From contig NZ_JBFRFW010000005.1 in assembly GCF_052115025.1 (NCBI RefSeq), positions 248,001 through 312,000 of the forward strand: 64,000 bases of DNA. The letters are read 5' to 3'. The number at the start of each line of letters is the position of its first letter. Position 1 is the first letter of the stretch. Shown in pieces: positions 8,802 through 17,552 of this stretch. Origin of the DNA: Bradyrhizobium_A sp052115025 (GTDB lineage Bacteria > Pseudomonadota > Alphaproteobacteria > Rhizobiales > Xanthobacteraceae). Position numbers and translations under genes: made by a program. The notes beneath the pieces are model-generated. The model had not been told where the DNA came from, searched no databases, and was given only the letters and a program-made list of their open reading frames with translations.

Positions 8802-9974
8802 ATGTCCCAGCCCCGCCTGTTCACGCCGATCACGCTGCGCGGCGTCACCGCCAGGAACCGCCTGATCATCTCGCCGATGTGCCAGTACTCGGCGGAGGGC
8901 GGCATGGCGAGCGACTGGCATCTCGTGCATCTCGGCAAGTTCGCCCAGGGCGGCGCCGGCATCGTGATGACGGAGGCGGCCGCGGTGGTCGCCGAGGGCC
9001 GCATCACCCATGGCGACCTCGGCATCTGGACCGATGCCCAGGTCGCGCCGCTGGCGCGCATCGCGACCTTCCTCCGCAACAACGGCGCGGTGCCGGCGAT
9101 TCAATTGGCCCATGCCGGCCGCAAGGCCAGCATGCAGCGCCCCTGGTATGGCAACGCGGCGCTGACAGCGGACGATCATGCACGCGGCGACACGCCCTGG
9201 CCGATCGTCGCGCCGAGCCCGATCCCGATGGACGAGGGCTGGCTGATGCCGCACGAGCTCGGCATCGAGGAGCTCGCGGCGCTGCGCGACCATTGGCGTG
9301 CGGCCACTCTGCGCGCGGCGGCGGCCGGGTTCGAGGTGCTGGAGGTGCACTGCGCTCACGGCTACCTGCTGCATGAATTCCTGTCGCCGCTGTCGAACAG
9401 GCGCACCGACGGCTACGGCGGCGATCTCGCCGGGCGGATGCGCTTTCCGCTGGAGATCATTGCCGCGGTGCGCGACGTCTGGCCCGACAACCGCCCGCTG
9501 TTCGTGCGCATCTCGGCGGTGGACGGCATCGACGGCGGCTGGACGCTGGAAGACTCCGTGGCGTTCGCGCGCGAGGCCAAGGCGCGCGGCGTCGACGTCA
9601 TCGACTGCTCGTCGGGCGGGCTGATGGGCTCGGCCACCGCGGCGCGGCTGCCGCGCGGCTATGGCTTCCAGGTGCCATTCGCGGCCGAGATCCGCAAGCA
9701 GGCCGGCATCGCCACCATGGCGGTCGGCCTGATCCTGCATCCGCAGCAGGCCGAGGACATTCTCGCCGAGGGCCATGCCGACATCGTCGCTGTCGGCCGC
9801 GAGGCGCTGTTCGATCCGAACTGGCCGCTGCATGCGGAGCTTGCGCTGTCCGGACGCAGCGAAGGCGTGTTCGATGCCTGGCCCAGGCAGTACGGCTGGT
9901 GGCTCGAGCGGCGCGAGCCGGGTCTGCGCCGGCTCGACGGGCCGGCGCTGCCGTTCCGAACCGCGCGTGGTTAG
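8802..9974 (+). CDS. Old yellow enzyme family NADH:flavin oxidoreductase (YqjM type)
   Basis: 390 aa from the ATG at 8802 (MSQPRLFTPITLRGVTARNR). An earlier in-frame start would place the N-terminus next to the repeat and is less likely. The motif PMCQYSA with Cys27 is the redox-sensing cysteine of the YqjM (thermophilic-like) class. HAGRKAS and CAHGYLLHEFLSPLSNRR are FMN/substrate-binding elements, and RISAVDGIDGGW and VGREALFDPNWP follow the family pattern. It should be a cytoplasmic FMN ene-reductase acting on alpha,beta-unsaturated carbonyls with NAD(P)H. The true substrate is unknown. Its stop overlaps that of the convergent MFS gene by 3 nt. Confidence 0.88.
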   Translation: MSQPRLFTPITLRGVTARNRLIISPMCQYSAEGGMASDWHLVHLGKFAQGGAGIVMTEAAAVVAEGRITHGDLGIWTDAQVAPLARIATFLRNNGAVPAIQLAHAGRKASMQRPWYGNAALTADDHARGDTPWPIVAPSPIPMDEGWLMPHELGIEELAALRDHWRAATLRAAAAGFEVLEVHCAHGYLLHEFLSPLSNRRTDGYGGDLAGRMRFPLEIIAAVRDVWPDNRPLFVRISAVDGIDGGWTLEDSVAFAREAKARGVDVIDCSSGGLMGSATAARLPRGYGFQVPFAAEIRKQAGIATMAVGLILHPQQAEDILAEGHADIVAVGREALFDPNWPLHAELALSGRSEGVFDAWPRQYGWWLERREPGLRRLDGPALPFRTARG

Positions 9975-11263
9975 CCAGTCGCGGCGGTGACCACGCGGCT
10001 GGATTCGCCGCGGCGGTAGACCATCAGCGTGGCGGCAAGGCCGCAGACCGCGGCGAAGCTCATCCACAATGCGGGCGCCGCCTTGTTGCCGGTCATCTCG
10101 ATCAGCGCGGTGGAGACCGCCGGCGTGAAGCCGCCGAACAGCGCGGTGGCGAGGCTGTAGGCCAGCGAGAAGCCGACGGTGCGCACGCTGGCCGGCACGA
10201 TCTCGGTCAACGCCACCACCATGGCGCCGTTGTAGCTGCCGTAAAGGAACGACAGCCACAGCTCGACCATCAGCATGCGCTCGAACGACGGCGCGCTGGT
10301 CAGCCAGCTCATCGCCGGATAGGCGGTGAGGATGGTGAGGACGGTGAAGGTGAGCAGGATCGGGCGGCGGCCGATGCGGTCGGACAGCGCCCCCATCACC
10401 GGCAGCCAGATCAGGTTGGAGACGCCGACGCAGAAGGTGACGATCAGCGAATCCACCTCCGACAGCTTCAGCACGCTCTTGCCGAAGGTCGGGGTGTAGA
10501 CGGTGATGAGATAGAACGACACCGTGGTCATCACCACCATCAGCATGCCGGCGATCACAATCTGCCAGTTCTCGATGATCGAGCGGAAAATCTCGCTCGA
10601 TGTCGGGCGGTGCTTGCGCGCCAGGAACGCCTCGGTCTCCTGCAGCGAGCGGCGGATCACGAAGATGAACGGCACGATCAGCGAGCCGATGAAGAATGGG
10701 ATGCGCCAGCCCCAGTCGGACACCTCGGCGGGTGTCAGCGCCTTGTTGAGGGTGTAGCCGATCAGCGCGGCGACAATGATCGCCACCTGCTGGCTGCCGG
10801 ACTGCCAGCTGACATAGAAGCCCTTCTGGTTCGGCGGCGCCATTTCCGAAAGGTAGACCGACACGCCGCCGAGCTCGACGCCGGCGGAGAAGCCCTGCAG
10901 CAGCCGGCCGATCAGCACCAGCACCGGCGCGAGCAGGCCGATGGTCGCGTAGGACGGCACGAAGGCGATCAGGATGGTGCCCATCGCCATGATGGCGAGA
11001 GTGACGATCAGGCCCTTGCGCCGGCCGACCTGGTCGACATAGGCGCCGAGGAAGATCGCGCCCAGCGGCCGCATCAGGAAGCCGGCGCCGAAGGTGCCGA
11101 AGGTCAGCAGCAGCGAAGCGAATTCATTGCTGGCCGGGAAGAACGCCTTGGCGATGTGCGTGGCATAGAAGCCGAACAGGAAGAAATCGAACATTTCAAG
11201 AAAGTTGCCGCTGGTCACACGTAGGACCGTGGCAAGCTTCGAAGACGTCGGTGCCGTCGCCAT
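9971..11263 (-). CDS. MFS transporter, metabolite:H+ symporter (citrate/tricarballylate-like) family
   Basis: 430 aa from the ATG at 11263 (MATAPTSSKLATVLRVTSGN); upstream open frame is not convincing. Twelve membrane segments can be counted. The loop 2-3 motif GAYVDQVGRRKG and the N-terminal GNFLEMFDFFLFGFYA are typical of the MHS subgroup that carries organic acids (citrate, tricarballylate, alpha-ketoglutarate) with protons. It is probably co-transcribed with the FAD dehydrogenase 121 nt upstream, which resembles tricarballylate dehydrogenase-type flavoproteins. A shared role in uptake and oxidation of a carboxylic acid is plausible but inferred. Confidence 0.85.
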   Translation of the reverse strand: MATAPTSSKLATVLRVTSGNFLEMFDFFLFGFYATHIAKAFFPASNEFASLLLTFGTFGAGFLMRPLGAIFLGAYVDQVGRRKGLIVTLAIMAMGTILIAFVPSYATIGLLAPVLVLIGRLLQGFSAGVELGGVSVYLSEMAPPNQKGFYVSWQSGSQQVAIIVAALIGYTLNKALTPAEVSDWGWRIPFFIGSLIVPFIFVIRRSLQETEAFLARKHRPTSSEIFRSIIENWQIVIAGMLMVVMTTVSFYLITVYTPTFGKSVLKLSEVDSLIVTFCVGVSNLIWLPVMGALSDRIGRRPILLTFTVLTILTAYPAMSWLTSAPSFERMLMVELWLSFLYGSYNGAMVVALTEIVPASVRTVGFSLAYSLATALFGGFTPAVSTALIEMTGNKAAPALWMSFAAVCGLAATLMVYRRGESSRVVTAATG

Positions 11264-11384
11264 GGACTGAACTCTCCCCCGAGGTTGGCTTTTGGCCGGG
11301 CACTGTGGGCGGTTTTGCCACACCCCGCAAGGGACTAGGCTTGTGCGGTGTGGGCCCCCGGTGGGTGGGAACCACGGCCTCGCG

Positions 11385-13043
11385 TCAGGCCACCGCCTTT
11401 GCTGCGGCGCGGCCCGCGGTGCGGCCGGAGAACAGGCAGCCGCCGAGGAACGTGCCTTCCAGCGCACGATAGCCGTGCATGCCGCCGCCGCCGAAGCCGG
11501 CGGCCTCGCCGACCGCGTAGAGCCCGGGAATGATCTGGCGATCACTGCCGAACACACGGGCGTCGAGATCGGTCTCGAAGCCGCCGAGCGTCTTGCGGGT
11601 CAGGATGTTCAGCCGCACCGCGATCAGCGGGCCATGTGCGGGATCGAGGATGCGGTGGGGCTTGGCGGTGCGGATCAGTTTGTCGCCGAGGTAGCGGCGG
11701 GCATTGTGGATGCCCATCACCTGGGTGTCCTTGACGTAGGGGTTGTCGAGCTCGCGGTCGCGCGCCTCGATCTGGCGGCGGATGTCGCCCGCCGCCAGCA
11801 GGTCGCTGCCGGCGAGCGCGTTCATGCCGGCGACCAACTCCTCCAGCGTGTCGCGAACGATGAAATCGGCGCCGTGGCGCTTGAATGCTTCCACCGGTCC
11901 CGGCGCCCCCTTGTTGGTGGCGCGCTTCAGCGTCATGCGCCAGCTCTTCGAGGTGAGGTCGGGATTCTGCTCCGATCCCGACAGCGCGAACTCCTTCTTG
12001 ATGATGCTCTGGGTCAGGATGAACCAGGAATAGTCGTTGCCGCTCGCCATGATGTAGGCGAGCTGGCCGAGCGTGTCGTAGCCGGGATAGAGCGGCGAGG
12101 GCAGGCGCTGGCCGCGGGCGTCGAACCACATCGACGATGGTCCCGGCAGGATGCGGATGCCGTGGTTCGGCCAGATCGGATCCCAGTTGTGCAGGCCTTC
12201 GACGTAGTGCCACATCCGGTCGCGGTTGATCAGCCGCCCGCCGGCGGCCTCCGTGATGCCGATCATGCGGCCATCGACATGGGCGGGCACGCCCGCGACC
12301 ATGCGCTGCGGCGGGGCGCCGAGCCGCGACGGCCAGTTTTGCCGCACGAGGTCGTGGTTGCCGCCGATGCCGCCGCTTGCCACGATCACCGCCTGCGCCG
12401 ACAGCGCAAACTCGCCGATCACCGTGCGCGACGAGGTTTCGCCGCGTTTGACCTCAGTCGGCTCCAGCACCGCGCCGCTGACGCCGGTGGCCGCACCATT
12501 GGTGAGGGTCAGCGCGTCGACGCGGTGGCGGAAGCGGAAGGTGATGCGACCGCTCCGTTCCGCCTCGCGGGCGCGCCGTTCGAACGGCTCGACGATACCG
12601 GGCCCGGTGCCCCAGCTGATGTGGAAGCGCGGCACCGAGTTGCCGTGGCCCAGGGCGTCGTAGCCGCCGCGCTCGGCCCAGCCGACCACCGGGAAGATGC
12701 GGTGGCCCATGGCGCGCAGCCAGTCGCGCTTCTCGGTGGCGGCGAACTGCACATAGGCCTGCGCCCAGCGCCGCGGCCAGTCGTCCTCGTCGCGGTCGAA
12801 GCCGGCGGTGCCCTGCCAGTCCTGCCAGGCGAGTTCGAAGCTGTCCCTGATCTTGAGACGGCGCTGCTCGGGGCTGTCGACCAGGAAGAGGCCGCCGAGC
12901 GACCAGAACGCCTGGCCGCCAAGGCTCTGCGGCCCTTCCTGCTCCACCACGATGACGCGCTTGCCGGCGTCGGCGAGCTCCGTCGCCGCCACGAGACCCG
13001 CAAGGCCTGCGCCCACGACAATGACATCCGCCGTGTCAGCCAT
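11385..13043 (-). CDS. FAD-binding dehydrogenase (succinate dehydrogenase/KstD-like flavoprotein)
   Basis: 552 aa. The N-terminal dinucleotide fold reads VIVVGAGLAGLVAATELA with an acidic ribose-binding end (VVEQEG). The C-terminal FAD motif is GLYAVGEAAGFGGGGMHGYR followed by ALEGTFLGG. The middle domain resembles the fumarate reductase/3-ketosteroid dehydrogenase superfamily and includes GGIGGNHDLVRQNWP. No signal peptide or membrane segment is seen, so the enzyme is cytoplasmic or peripheral. It oxidises a C-C single bond next to a carbonyl or carboxyl group in known relatives; the substrate here is unknown. Its place just upstream of an MHS carrier on the same strand suggests a catabolic pair. 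Confidence 0.8.
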   Translation of the reverse strand: MADTADVIVVGAGLAGLVAATELADAGKRVIVVEQEGPQSLGGQAFWSLGGLFLVDSPEQRRLKIRDSFELAWQDWQGTAGFDRDEDDWPRRWAQAYVQFAATEKRDWLRAMGHRIFPVVGWAERGGYDALGHGNSVPRFHISWGTGPGIVEPFERRAREAERSGRITFRFRHRVDALTLTNGAATGVSGAVLEPTEVKRGETSSRTVIGEFALSAQAVIVASGGIGGNHDLVRQNWPSRLGAPPQRMVAGVPAHVDGRMIGITEAAGGRLINRDRMWHYVEGLHNWDPIWPNHGIRILPGPSSMWFDARGQRLPSPLYPGYDTLGQLAYIMASGNDYSWFILTQSIIKKEFALSGSEQNPDLTSKSWRMTLKRATNKGAPGPVEAFKRHGADFIVRDTLEELVAGMNALAGSDLLAAGDIRRQIEARDRELDNPYVKDTQVMGIHNARRYLGDKLIRTAKPHRILDPAHGPLIAVRLNILTRKTLGGFETDLDARVFGSDRQIIPGLYAVGEAAGFGGGGMHGYRALEGTFLGGCLFSGRTAGRAAAKAVA

Positions 13044-13147
13044 TGGTTTCCCACCCCTTCAACATTGCTTGCACGCCGTCGTCGCGCAGACCGGCTTTCC
13101 AGCCACGATGCCGGTTTTCCGTCCGTCCGCGCAAGGGCACATTCGCC

Positions 13148-14797
13148 TCATGCCCTGCGCGGCACCTCGTAGACCAGCGCCGGCGCCATGGTGTCGATGT
13201 CCTCGACGGGCTGGGGCGGGCGCCACAGGAACATGGTGAAGGTCATCTTGTCCGGGGTGACGTCGATGATGGTGAAGCCGTTCTTCTCGGTGGGCTTCAG
13301 TGCCTGCTCCATGCCGATGAGCTGGGAGGGCATCGATTCGATGCCGCGGTACGCCGAGGGAAAGCCGAGATCACCCGTTCCCAGAGTGCCTGCCATGACC
13401 GCATGGACCGGATGGGCCAGCGACAGGTCTCCCGAGCGGGTCATCTGTCCTGCGGCGCTGGCGTGGAAGTCGCCCTGCACGATCACGCCCGCGCGCCGTG
13501 TCTGGGCGGCGAGGGCGGCGATGAGCCGCTGATGCTGCGCGAACCAGCCGCGTTGCCATCCCGCCTTCTCCTCATAGAGGACGAGACGGCCGGAAGCGTC
13601 GAGCACGTCCGGATACCAGTCGCCGAGCTTGCCGGAGGAGTAGGCGAACGGCAGTGACGGCACATGCATGAAATGCGTGGTGTCCTCGGCGCGGGTGCGT
13701 GCCACCAGCCAGTCCTCGGTCCATTGCGGAAGGATCTTCGCGTGCGACCCCTTGTAGTCCACATACCTCCGGCAGTCGTACAGCACGGCCTCGAGCAGCT
13801 TGCCGTAGCGCAACGTGCCGAACGTGATGTTGGTGCCGGCCGGCGCCTGCGCCTTGTCGCCCCCGGGCAACCAGGCTGGACGGTTCGCGTCGGGCAGGAA
13901 CTCGGGATAGTACAGCTGCTGGGTCTGCTCGGCGCCCAGGGTGCCGTAGGTATCCGGCGGCAGGGTCGCGACCTTGGTGTCGAACTCGTCGTTCTCGAAG
14001 GTGTCGTGGTCGTCGGTCAGGAAGAATGCCGGTGTCGATCGCAGTGTGGTGCCGTAGAGGCCGGGGATCTGATAGTCGCATACCCCCAGGAAGATGGCGA
14101 CGTTGCGCGGGTGCAGCATCGGCACCGAGATATCCAGGGCGCCACCGAATGTCGTCCAGAGCTCCTCCTGGACCAGCTTGGCGAACGGCTTGTTGAGCGA
14201 GGTCGCGATATCCCAGTAGATGTGGTCGCCATTGGCGATGACGGCGTCCGGCCGGTATGACATGGCACGGGCGAGCAAACGCTGCCGCGCTGCCATGCCG
14301 AGAAAACCCGTCTTGTCCTTCCAGCGCCTGCCGTCGTAGCCGCCGGCGCAGGTATAGGCGACAATGCGCATGTGCTCGGGCGTCGCGTCCGGCGCCGGGA
14401 AAGTGCGCAGCGGCCACGCATCGCACAGCGGCGCGCCGCCGGCATCGATGATCTGCAGTTCATAGCGTGTCGCCGGCCGCAGGGCCGACGCGTCGAAGCG
14501 CCAGAACCTGCCCTGGCCGTGGGTCCGTTCGCCGTCGATGCGCCTGCCGTCGAGCGTCAAGTGCGGCATGCCGGTGAGCGGCGCCTTGAACGACGCCTTG
14601 ATCAGGAAACGCTCGTGGCTGGCGGTGGGAATGAGATGGGCGAGCTGGCCCTGGTTCCAGCCGTCCGTGGCCGGCGCGGTCGCGACGGGCGCGGCGAGGG
14701 CCTGCGGTCCCAGCAGGCCGAGGGCCGGCACCCCGGCACACAGCGCCAGAAATTCGCGTCGTTCGAGGTCAGATGTGCTGCGTCGGTGCTGGTCCAT
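13148..14797 (-). CDS. phoD: PhoD-type alkaline phosphatase family protein, Tat-exported
   Basis: 549 aa from the ATG at 14797, with a textbook ribosome site (AGGAGG, 7 nt upstream). The signal peptide carries RREFLALCAGVPALGLLGP and ends at ALA, resembling a Tat signal. The metallophosphoesterase core shows VIANGDHIYWDI, FFLTDDHDTFENDEF and GVIVQGDFHASAAG, matching the metal-binding blocks of the PhoD family (Ca/Fe phosphodiesterases and monoesterases). The N-terminal 100 residues form a beta-rich domain. It likely releases phosphate from organic esters outside the cytoplasm. No Pho box was recognised in the upstream DNA, which instead contains the double-hairpin repeat. Confidence 0.82.
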   Translation of the reverse strand: MDQHRRSTSDLERREFLALCAGVPALGLLGPQALAAPVATAPATDGWNQGQLAHLIPTASHERFLIKASFKAPLTGMPHLTLDGRRIDGERTHGQGRFWRFDASALRPATRYELQIIDAGGAPLCDAWPLRTFPAPDATPEHMRIVAYTCAGGYDGRRWKDKTGFLGMAARQRLLARAMSYRPDAVIANGDHIYWDIATSLNKPFAKLVQEELWTTFGGALDISVPMLHPRNVAIFLGVCDYQIPGLYGTTLRSTPAFFLTDDHDTFENDEFDTKVATLPPDTYGTLGAEQTQQLYYPEFLPDANRPAWLPGGDKAQAPAGTNITFGTLRYGKLLEAVLYDCRRYVDYKGSHAKILPQWTEDWLVARTRAEDTTHFMHVPSLPFAYSSGKLGDWYPDVLDASGRLVLYEEKAGWQRGWFAQHQRLIAALAAQTRRAGVIVQGDFHASAAGQMTRSGDLSLAHPVHAVMAGTLGTGDLGFPSAYRGIESMPSQLIGMEQALKPTEKNGFTIIDVTPDKMTFTMFLWRPPQPVEDIDTMAPALVYEVPRRA

Positions 14798-14924
14798 GCT
14801 GTCCTCCTGGTCATGGCGCCCGCCGCTTGCTCCCGTCGGGGCGGCGTGCGGCTGCGCGCCCATGTCTTAAGGGCAGGCGTTGGCAAGGACTGTCAGCGAT
14901 TTATCAGTTGGCCGGAGCGGTGCG

Positions 14925-15090
14925 AGTGGTCCAATTCTAACATTCGCATCCCGCTTCAGATGGCGCTTTTGCGAATGTTAGAATTAAGGGACCACTAGCA
15001 AGTATAAGATTCTAGTGGAGCTTTGGATTTGACATTCGCTTCCGGGACTCGCGGCTACGTGGGTAGCGAATGTCAAATCCGCTCCACTAG
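14925..15090 (-). repeat. Composite double-hairpin repeat, copy 2 (inverted relative to copy 1)
   Basis: Hairpin C (14925-14998) has inner arms AATTCTAACATTCGCA and complement. Hairpin D (15012-15090) begins CTAGTGGAGC and ends GCTCCACTAG, with inner arms GGATTTGACATTCGCT and complement. The 13-nt spacer CAAGTATAAGATT is close to the reverse complement of the copy-1 spacer. Read on the minus strand, the order (GACATTCGCT hairpin, spacer, AACATTCGCA hairpin), the bulge positions and the loop core GCCGCGAGTCC all match copy 1. The element lies between the PhoD gene and a Crp/Fnr gene. Confidence 0.9.
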
Positions 15091-15114
15091 GATCGGGAGT
15101 TGGCCGCGCGCGAA

Positions 15115-15810
15115 TCAGGTCTTCACCGGGCGGCCCTCTTCAGCGCGTGCGGTGTCGTGGATCTCTATCTCGCCATAGCGCAGCGAGATACGTCCGCGTT
15201 TGGCCAGGGCCTGTAATTCCTTGTTGAGCGTCGGACGGCTGATGCCCAGCATCATAGCCAGCGTATCCTGCGAGGCGCTGACACAGCTGCGCCCCTTGGC
15301 GGACAGTGTGACGTCGCCATGGGCCAGCGCGATCAGGCGTCGCATGATGCGCTCCTGTGTGCTCAGCAGCGCGCTGTCCCCCATGGTCCCGTAAGCCATC
15401 CGCAAACGTTGCGCCACCTGTCGGGCGATGGCCTGGGCAAATCCGATCCGCTGCATGAGGGCATCGAATTTCGTCGCACTAACGGTTCGCAATTCGGCGT
15501 CGGTCAGCGCGACCGCCGTATGCGCCCGCGGCCGACGGTCCAGCACCGGACCCGCACCGAACCAGTTGCCCGGTTCGACGACGGCCAGAATCACTTCCTT
15601 GCCGGCGGGGTGCAGGATCGAGAGTTTGATGCGGCCGGTGACGACGCCAAAAAACGCTCCTGATGGACTGTCGAACGGGTCGTCCTGGCAGAACAACAAT
15701 GTGCCCTGCGTGAGCGCGACCGGCATCGAGGCGGCCAGCAGCGCCTCCGCGTCCGCGGCGGCGAGGCTCCTGAACCAGGGATTGTCGGCAAATGCCTGCA
15801 TGGCGCGCAC
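15115..15810 (-). CDS. Crp/Fnr family transcriptional regulator
   Basis: 231 aa from a GTG at 15810 with GAAAGG just upstream; an ATG three codons later (15801) is an equally possible start. The N-terminal cyclic-nucleotide-binding-like beta barrel covers about residues 10-125 and the long dimer helix about 120-150. The C-terminal winged helix has recognition region SQDTLAMMLGISRPTLNKEL. There are no FNR-type clustered N-terminal cysteines, so it is not an iron-sulfur oxygen sensor. Ligand and targets are unknown. It is divergent from the secreted ClpP-like gene with a 307-nt shared control region. Confidence 0.85.
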   Translation of the reverse strand: MRAMQAFADNPWFRSLAAADAEALLAASMPVALTQGTLLFCQDDPFDSPSGAFFGVVTGRIKLSILHPAGKEVILAVVEPGNWFGAGPVLDRRPRAHTAVALTDAELRTVSATKFDALMQRIGFAQAIARQVAQRLRMAYGTMGDSALLSTQERIMRRLIALAHGDVTLSAKGRSCVSASQDTLAMMLGISRPTLNKELQALAKRGRISLRYGEIEIHDTARAEEGRPVKT

Positions 15811-16117
15811 AAACCTTTCGCCGGCAGCATAGCGCCCCCGGTGGTCGGGCGGCCAGCCGCGCGCCGCTCGGGTCCGCCGCGGGCGGGGCGAAACTCAGCG
15901 CCGCGCGGGAACCTGCCGCAACGGAAAATACAGGATTGTATGTGCCGCTGCGTCCCGTTGTCCCAGTTCGGGATCGCGCCTTGTGCACTGCATCTTCCGC
16001 GCAACACCCGATCCGAAAATCGGCGCGCATGGATTGCGCCACTGGACAAAGCGTCGCGATCGAAAGACGTTTACGACAGATTGATTTCGATTGTTCCGGG
16101 TTGGACGGGGCGGGGGA
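15811..16117. other. 307-nt divergent intergenic region, Crp/Fnr gene and ClpP-like gene
   Basis: No gene is seen. A short hairpin (CCGAT/ATCGG) lies near 16010. TTGAT-N4-ATTGT at 16081-16094 matches only the left half of the FNR/FixK consensus, so it is not called as a site. The region must carry promoters for both flanking genes. Confidence 0.4.
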
Positions 16118-16588
16118 ATGAAGGTCGTTACGGGGTTGCTTGCAGCAGTGCTGCTGATGGCCGGCATCGGGGTCAGCCATGCGGTCGTCCGCATCTCCGA
16201 CGATCGCGGCGGCCGCATCGGAACCTATGTCGACAAGTACCAGGGGCTACGCACCTCGGGCGAAATGGTGATCATCGACGGCCTGTGCGCCTCCGCCTGC
16301 ACCATTGTGCTCGGCGCGGTGCCGCAGAACCGGATCTGCGTCACCTCGCGGGCCAATCTCGGCTTTCACGCGGCCTGGGACTATGGCTCGGACGGGCGAA
16401 CCATTACCAATCCCGAAGCCACCCAGATGCTGTATTCGATGTATCCGGCGCGGATCAAACGCTGGATCTCGCACCGGGGCGGGCTGACGCCGCGCATGAT
16501 CTTTCTGCGCGGGCGTGAGCTCACGACCATGTACCGCCCCTGTTACCTCGACGCCCAGGCGTCGGCCCATGAGGCGCCCGCCCGCTGA
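16118..16588 (+). CDS. Secreted ClpP/crotonase-fold-like periplasmic protein (COG3904-like)
   Basis: 156 aa from the ATG at 16118 behind CGGGGGA. A signal peptide of about 22 residues is clear (MKVVTGLLAAVLLMAGIGVS, then HA). The mature protein contains IDGLCASACTIVLGAVP and ICVTSRANLGFHAAW. A Ser preceded by Cys and followed by Ala-Cys, and a His about 30 residues later, match the pattern of predicted periplasmic ClpP-like proteins in alphaproteobacteria. Two conserved cysteines could form a disulfide. Proteolytic activity is inferred, not shown. It is divergent from the Crp/Fnr gene, which may control it. Confidence 0.65.
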   Translation: MKVVTGLLAAVLLMAGIGVSHAVVRISDDRGGRIGTYVDKYQGLRTSGEMVIIDGLCASACTIVLGAVPQNRICVTSRANLGFHAAWDYGSDGRTITNPEATQMLYSMYPARIKRWISHRGGLTPRMIFLRGRELTTMYRPCYLDAQASAHEAPAR

Positions 16589-16692
16589 CGGCACGCTGCC
16601 GCCTCCGCGGGACGTGATCAGGCGCACGGCGTTAATGCTTGCCTGCGGGCGGCGTCCGACCTATCTGGAACCTGATGCCAAGAGATCTGGCC

Positions 16693-16872
16693 ATGGCGCG
16701 CGAAACGGCCGCGTCCGACGATCGGACGTCGGCGCGCCTGCGCACGGTGGTGCTGGCCTCGGTGCTCGGGGTGGTCGGTCTGGTGCTCGCGGCCGCGGTG
16801 GGCCTGTGGATGCATTACGGGACCACGGTGTTCTTCCAGGTGTTGGCGGCCGGCATCGCCGCCTGCTTCTGA
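16693..16872 (+). CDS. Small single-pass membrane protein upstream of SCO1
   Basis: 59 aa from the ATG at 16693; an in-frame ATG at 16675 would add six residues. One membrane helix occupies about residues 17-38 (VVLASVLGVVGLVLAAAVGL), followed by a second hydrophobic stretch at the C-terminus. The gene ends 18 nt before the SCO1 gene on the same strand, suggesting an operon. I do not recognise the family. A role in copper delivery or cytochrome oxidase assembly would be guilt by association only. Confidence 0.5.
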   Translation: MARETAASDDRTSARLRTVVLASVLGVVGLVLAAAVGLWMHYGTTVFFQVLAAGIAACF

Positions 16873-16890
16873 TCAGAGACGAGAATTGAC

Positions 16891-17484
16891 ATGACGGATC
16901 GGACGGCACGCCCGCTTGTTGTCGTGGCTGCATTCGCGGCGAGCCTCGCCATCGGCCTGATGGCGACGCTGTGGCTGCTGGGTGGGTTCAGCGGCGCCAC
17001 GGCCCCGGCGACGATCGGTGGCCCGTTCCAGCTCAGCGACCAGAGCGGCGAGGCGGTGACCGAAAAGAACCTGCAGGGCAAGCCGACGCTGATCTTCTTC
17101 GGCTTCACCCATTGTCCGGACGTCTGCCCGACCTCGCTGTTCGAGATTTCGGAAGTGCTGCGGGCGATGGGCCCCGACGTCGACAAGGTGAACGCCTATT
17201 TCGTCTCCGTGGACCCGGAGCGCGATACCCCGGCGGCGATGAAGGACTATCTGTCGAGCTTCGATCCGCACCTGAAGGGGCTGACCGGCAGTCCGGATGC
17301 GGTGGCTAAGGTCATTGCCAGCTACCGCGTCTATGCCAAGAAGGTGCCGCTCAAGGACGGCGACTACACCATGGACCATACCGCCCTGATCTACCTGATG
17401 GATCGCAATGGCCGGTTCGTGGCCCCCTTCAACATGAAGCGGAAACCGGAAGAGGCGGCCGCCGACCTCAAGCGGTATATTTGA
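16891..17484 (+). CDS. SCO1/SenC family copper chaperone for cytochrome oxidase
   Basis: 197 aa with an N-terminal membrane anchor (about residues 9-31) and a periplasmic thioredoxin-like domain. The copper ligands are present: Cys75 and Cys79 in HCPDVCP and His163 in YTMDHTAL. VDPERDTP is the usual SCO signature. It should insert or reduce the CuA centre of cytochrome c oxidase subunit II in the periplasm. No cox genes lie in the window, so it is a stand-alone copy, linked only to the small membrane protein before it and a solute-binding protein after it. Confidence 0.92.
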   Translation: MTDRTARPLVVVAAFAASLAIGLMATLWLLGGFSGATAPATIGGPFQLSDQSGEAVTEKNLQGKPTLIFFGFTHCPDVCPTSLFEISEVLRAMGPDVDKVNAYFVSVDPERDTPAAMKDYLSSFDPHLKGLTGSPDAVAKVIASYRVYAKKVPLKDGDYTMDHTALIYLMDRNGRFVAPFNMKRKPEEAAADLKRYI

Positions 17485-17552
17485 TTGCCGAAAGCCCCGT
17501 TTGTGCGGCGATCTGCCCTCGCGATTGCAGCCGGATCGTCTATAAGCCCCTG

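Noticed and set aside
16081..16094. Possible FNR/FixK box TTGAT-N4-ATTGT
   Set aside because: Only the left half fits the palindromic consensus.
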